Below are positions 61,535 to 64,000 of a DNA stretch of 64,000 bases, piece by piece; within the stretch, counting starts at the first letter, position 1; every line of letters begins with the position of its first letter. Source of the DNA: Mucilaginibacter defluvii (lineage in GTDB: Bacteria > Bacteroidota > Bacteroidia > Sphingobacteriales > Sphingobacteriaceae); the NCBI RefSeq assembly GCF_039543225.1, contig NZ_BAABJI010000001.1, forward strand, positions 151,193 to 215,192. Direction: 5' to 3'. Under the pieces are notes generated by a model. It did not search any database. It was not told the origin of the DNA and worked only from the letters and a program-made list of their open reading frames with translations. The position numbers and the translations under genes are program-made.

Positions 61535-62071
61535 ATGATATTATCAGATAAACGCATTCTCGAAGAAATTGATAATGGTAACATTATTATTGAACCCTTT
61601 AAACGCGAATGCCTGGGTACCAACTCGTACGATGTACATCTGGGTAAGCATTTAGCTACTTATAAGGACAGGGTACTTGATGCGAAAGTGCATAACGAAA
61701 TTGTGCATTTTGAAATCCCAAAAGAAGGCTTTGTGCTGCAGCCCAACACGCTCTACCTGGGCGTAACAATGGAGTATACCGAAACGCATCGCCATGTGCC
61801 TTTCCTCGAAGGTAAATCAAGCACCGGCCGTTTGGGTATTGATATACATGCCACTGCCGGTAAGGGTGATGTAGGTTTTTGCAACACCTGGACGCTTGAG
61901 ATATCTTGCGCGCAGCCGGTGCGTATATACGCCGGAATGCCGATAGGCCAGTTGATCTATTTTGTGGTTGAAGGTGAAATTGAAACCCTATACAACTCAA
62001 AAGGCAATGCCAAATATAACAACCCAACTACCCGCCCGGTTGAAAGCATGATGTGGAAGAATAAGTTCTAA
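61535..62071 (+). CDS. dcd: dCTP deaminase
   Basis: A 178-residue dCTP deaminase that turns dCTP into dUTP for thymidylate supply. Conserved motifs are KRECLGTNSYDVHLG, EGKSSTGRLGIDIHATAGKGD and GFCNTWTLEISCAQPVRIYAGMPIGQLIYF, which line the trimer's active site, and the C-terminal YNNPTTRPVES. Length fits the family, and no second activity is suggested. It is followed by the start of the large surface protein gene 92 bp on. Confidence 0.94.
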   Translation: MILSDKRILEEIDNGNIIIEPFKRECLGTNSYDVHLGKHLATYKDRVLDAKVHNEIVHFEIPKEGFVLQPNTLYLGVTMEYTETHRHVPFLEGKSSTGRLGIDIHATAGKGDVGFCNTWTLEISCAQPVRIYAGMPIGQLIYFVVEGEIETLYNSKGNAKYNNPTTRPVESMMWKNKF

Positions 62072-62163
62072 ATTCATCTGCGCAAACACCTCTGCTGCAA
62101 CATTTTTAATGTAACTGGTACTTCATATTGTTTTTGTGTATTTTAACCGCACAATTTAAACCT

Positions 62164-64000
62164 ATGAAAATTAAACCGGTTATCCTTTCACTCCTTGTTA
62201 CGTGTTCACTTTGTTTTGGATTTGCTCTGGATGATGATCCGATTGCGAAAATTATACAAAACTTGGAAGAGTGGCTGGAAAAACGTCCGCAGGAAAAAGT
62301 ATATCTCCATTTAGATAAACCTTATTATGCCGTAGGCGATACCTTGTGGTACAAAGCCTATGTAACGGTTGGAGAGGAGCACCGTTTATCGGCACTTAGC
62401 GGCATACTAAATGTGGAGCTCATCAACGATAAGGACAGTGTGCGCCGCCGCGAAAGAATATCATTGAATAGTGGCCTGGGCTGGGGCGAATTTGTATTGT
62501 CAGACAGTTTGCTGGAAAGCGGCAGCTACCGTATACGCGCCTATACCAACTGGATGCGTAATGCCGGCGAATCGTATTTCTTTGATAAAACGATAACCAT
62601 TGGCAACGCTATGTCAAATAAGGTTTTCACCAATACAACCTATTCATATAGCACAACCAGCGGGCAGCAGCGCGTAAATGCTGTTATCAACTATAGGGAA
62701 TTTGATGGCAGTCCTTTTGCCAACCGCGAAGTGGCTTACCGCGCAGAAGCGGGCGGGCGCGTACTGGCCAAAGGCAAAGGTACTACTGATGGCGAGGGTA
62801 ACTTAAAAATAAGTTTTGAACCCAAACTTACCGGTCCTTTAAAAGCGGGTAACCTCGTGACTACTATTACTATCGATAATAAGGAAAAGATCACGAAAAG
62901 TATCCCGCTCAAAGCTGTTTCTGATGCGGTTGACGTGCAGTTTTTTCCGGAAAGCGGTTACCTGGTTAGCAGCCTTACTTCGAAGGTTGCTTTCAAAGCT
63001 ACCGGAGCCGATGGATTGGGCAAGGATGTTAAAGGCGTTGTTAAGGATGCACAAGGAAACACCGTAGCTAACTTTGCAGCGGAGCGTTTGGGCATGGGCG
63101 CCTTTACATTTACACCCGCTGCCGGCAAAACGTATAAAGCAACGATTACCTTTGCTGATGGATCAACCAAAGATGTACCGCTGCCTGATGCGCGACCATC
63201 GGGTTATGTACTGAGCATTAACAATAGTAACCCGGCGGTGCTGGTGTTCAAAATAACATCGGCGCGCGTTACGGAACAAAACCTGATATTTATTGTACAA
63301 TCGGGCGGTAAGGTGCGTTATGCTGCCAAGCCTAAAGGTGCTGATACCGCCTTTACAGCGGTGATACCCAAAACCCGCCTTACATCAGGCATTACGCAAT
63401 TTACACTGTTTTCAGGAACCGGGGAGCCGCTTAACGAGCGTTTGGCATTTATCCAAAAGGCAGATGATCTCAAAATAAAAGTCACCTCGTCAAAAGAGGC
63501 TTACGCTACCCGCGAGAAAATAACTTTAAATATCGACGGGCGCTTTTCAGCAGACAGCGCCGGGGTGAGCAACCTGTCTATGTCTGTGATCGATGAATCA
63601 AAGGTGAAAGTTGACGAGGATGAAGAGAACTCCATTTTTGCCAATATGTTACTTACAAGCGATTTAAAAGGTTATGTAGAAAAGCCTAATTACTATTTTC
63701 ATGACGTGAGCGATAAAACCCGTGCAGACCTTGACCTGCTGATGCTTACCCAGGGATACAGCCGCTTTGAGTGGAAGCAGATTTTAGCGGGTAACTATGG
63801 GCCGATGATTTACAAGCCCGAGCAAACCATAGATGTTGCCGGAACGGTTACGCAAAGTAAAAAGCCGGTTGCAGGCGCAAAGGTAATGTTGTTCAATAAC
63901 ACCGGCGGGCGCTTATTTATGATAGATACCGTGGCGGATGCTAACGGCCGGTTTATGTTTAAAGGATTGGTGTTCACCGATAGCCTGAAATTTATGGTGC
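62164..64000 (+). CDS. MG2-like/carboxypeptidase-regulatory-like surface protein (3' end outside window)
   Basis: An open frame of at least 612 codons that runs off the right edge. A signal peptide (MKIKPVILSLLVTCSLCFGFA) is followed by EKVYLHLDKPYYAVGDTLWYKAYV, the typical opening of the macroglobulin-like (MG2) domain in large Bacteroidota envelope proteins. A second beta-rich region and a late segment (DVAGTVTQSKKPVAGAKVMLFNN) resemble a carboxypeptidase-regulatory-like or TonB-plug-preceding domain. Family members often end in a TonB-plug-like domain, which would lie beyond the window. It should be periplasmic or on the outer membrane. Confidence 0.85.
   Translation, partial: MKIKPVILSLLVTCSLCFGFALDDDPIAKIIQNLEEWLEKRPQEKVYLHLDKPYYAVGDTLWYKAYVTVGEEHRLSALSGILNVELINDKDSVRRRERISLNSGLGWGEFVLSDSLLESGSYRIRAYTNWMRNAGESYFFDKTITIGNAMSNKVFTNTTYSYSTTSGQQRVNAVINYREFDGSPFANREVAYRAEAGGRVLAKGKGTTDGEGNLKISFEPKLTGPLKAGNLVTTITIDNKEKITKSIPLKAVSDAVDVQFFPESGYLVSSLTSKVAFKATGADGLGKDVKGVVKDAQGNTVANFAAERLGMGAFTFTPAAGKTYKATITFADGSTKDVPLPDARPSGYVLSINNSNPAVLVFKITSARVTEQNLIFIVQSGGKVRYAAKPKGADTAFTAVIPKTRLTSGITQFTLFSGTGEPLNERLAFIQKADDLKIKVTSSKEAYATREKITLNIDGRFSADSAGVSNLSMSVIDESKVKVDEDEENSIFANMLLTSDLKGYVEKPNYYFHDVSDKTRADLDLLMLTQGYSRFEWKQILAGNYGPMIYKPEQTIDVAGTVTQSKKPVAGAKVMLFNNTGGRLFMIDTVADANGRFMFKGLVFTDSLKFMV

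Noticed and set aside
1-64000. tRNA, rRNA, tmRNA and other stable RNA genes
   Set aside because: All gaps of 70 bp or more were read on both strands; no tRNA cloverleaf or rRNA stretch was recognised. A covariance-model search would be decisive.

Overview
The window is chromosomal DNA of a Bacteroidota bacterium, most likely a Sphingobacteriaceae member of the Mucilaginibacter/Pedobacter type. That placement is an inference from gene content and style. Several genes are preceded by the Bacteroidota -7 element TAnnTTTG, one of them with a -33 TTG at 19 bp. Purine-rich ribosome binding sites are scarce, and many products are predicted lipoproteins. Others belong to types common in this phylum: FKBP lipoproteins, an M13 peptidase, a lone FtsX/MacB-type permease, a DUF4846 protein and an MG2-like surface protein. 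I saw no rRNA, tRNA, CRISPR array, integrase or transposase.

Layout. 0-14.7 kb is mostly housekeeping: the frr end, an ABC exporter, ndk, an NrnA-type DHH phosphoesterase, two tandem FKBP isomerases, tatD, asparaginase, a GT2 transferase, pdxJ, gcvP, a lone receiver protein and an MBL-fold hydrolase. 14.8-22.6 kb holds recJ, a YpfJ-type zinc peptidase, a small AT-rich islet (HNH nuclease plus a frameshifted small gene), a peptidoglycan amidase, a BamE-like lipoprotein, glnS and a crotonase. 22.7-29 kb has a sigma-54 response regulator followed 2 bp later by a 66-residue protein that looks like a bare histidine-kinase DHp domain. After it come an AI-2E-type permease, a YtxH/holin-like/unknown trio, trmB, an alkyltransferase-like protein without the active-site cysteine, two small lipoproteins and a YkuK protein. 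29-42 kb contains a large permease, SRPBCC and acyltransferase proteins, a radical SAM protein, a pentapeptide-repeat protein, an M23 peptidase coupled to DUF4846, an M13 peptidase, a GH3 hydrolase and an outer-membrane barrel.

42.2-50.2 kb is a surface-glycan cluster: three plus-strand glycosyltransferases facing a minus-strand set made of an MsbA-type exporter, GT4, GT9 and GT90 enzymes. The plus-strand genes, most clearly the first, are visibly more AT-rich than their surroundings. 50.2-64 kb returns to core functions: an aminopeptidase P, an OmpA protein, a 47-residue membrane protein overlapping a RidA gene, recG, an LpxH-like phosphoesterase, a MurG-like transferase, a lone receiver protein, a phosphopantetheinyl transferase-lipB-SGNH operon and dcd. 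A large surface protein runs off the right edge.

Intergenic DNA carries two families of non-coding repeats, each present twice. One copy pair is about 470 and 540 bp and lies in opposite orientation at 2.3-2.8 and 39.0-39.5 kb. The other is a short element with inverted ends at 16.5 and 33.5 kb. Three intrinsic terminators run straight into a -7 element lying 5-9 bp before the next start codon, which predicts leaderless or nearly leaderless mRNAs. The strongest candidate for a new system is the DHp-only protein beside the NtrC-type regulator.
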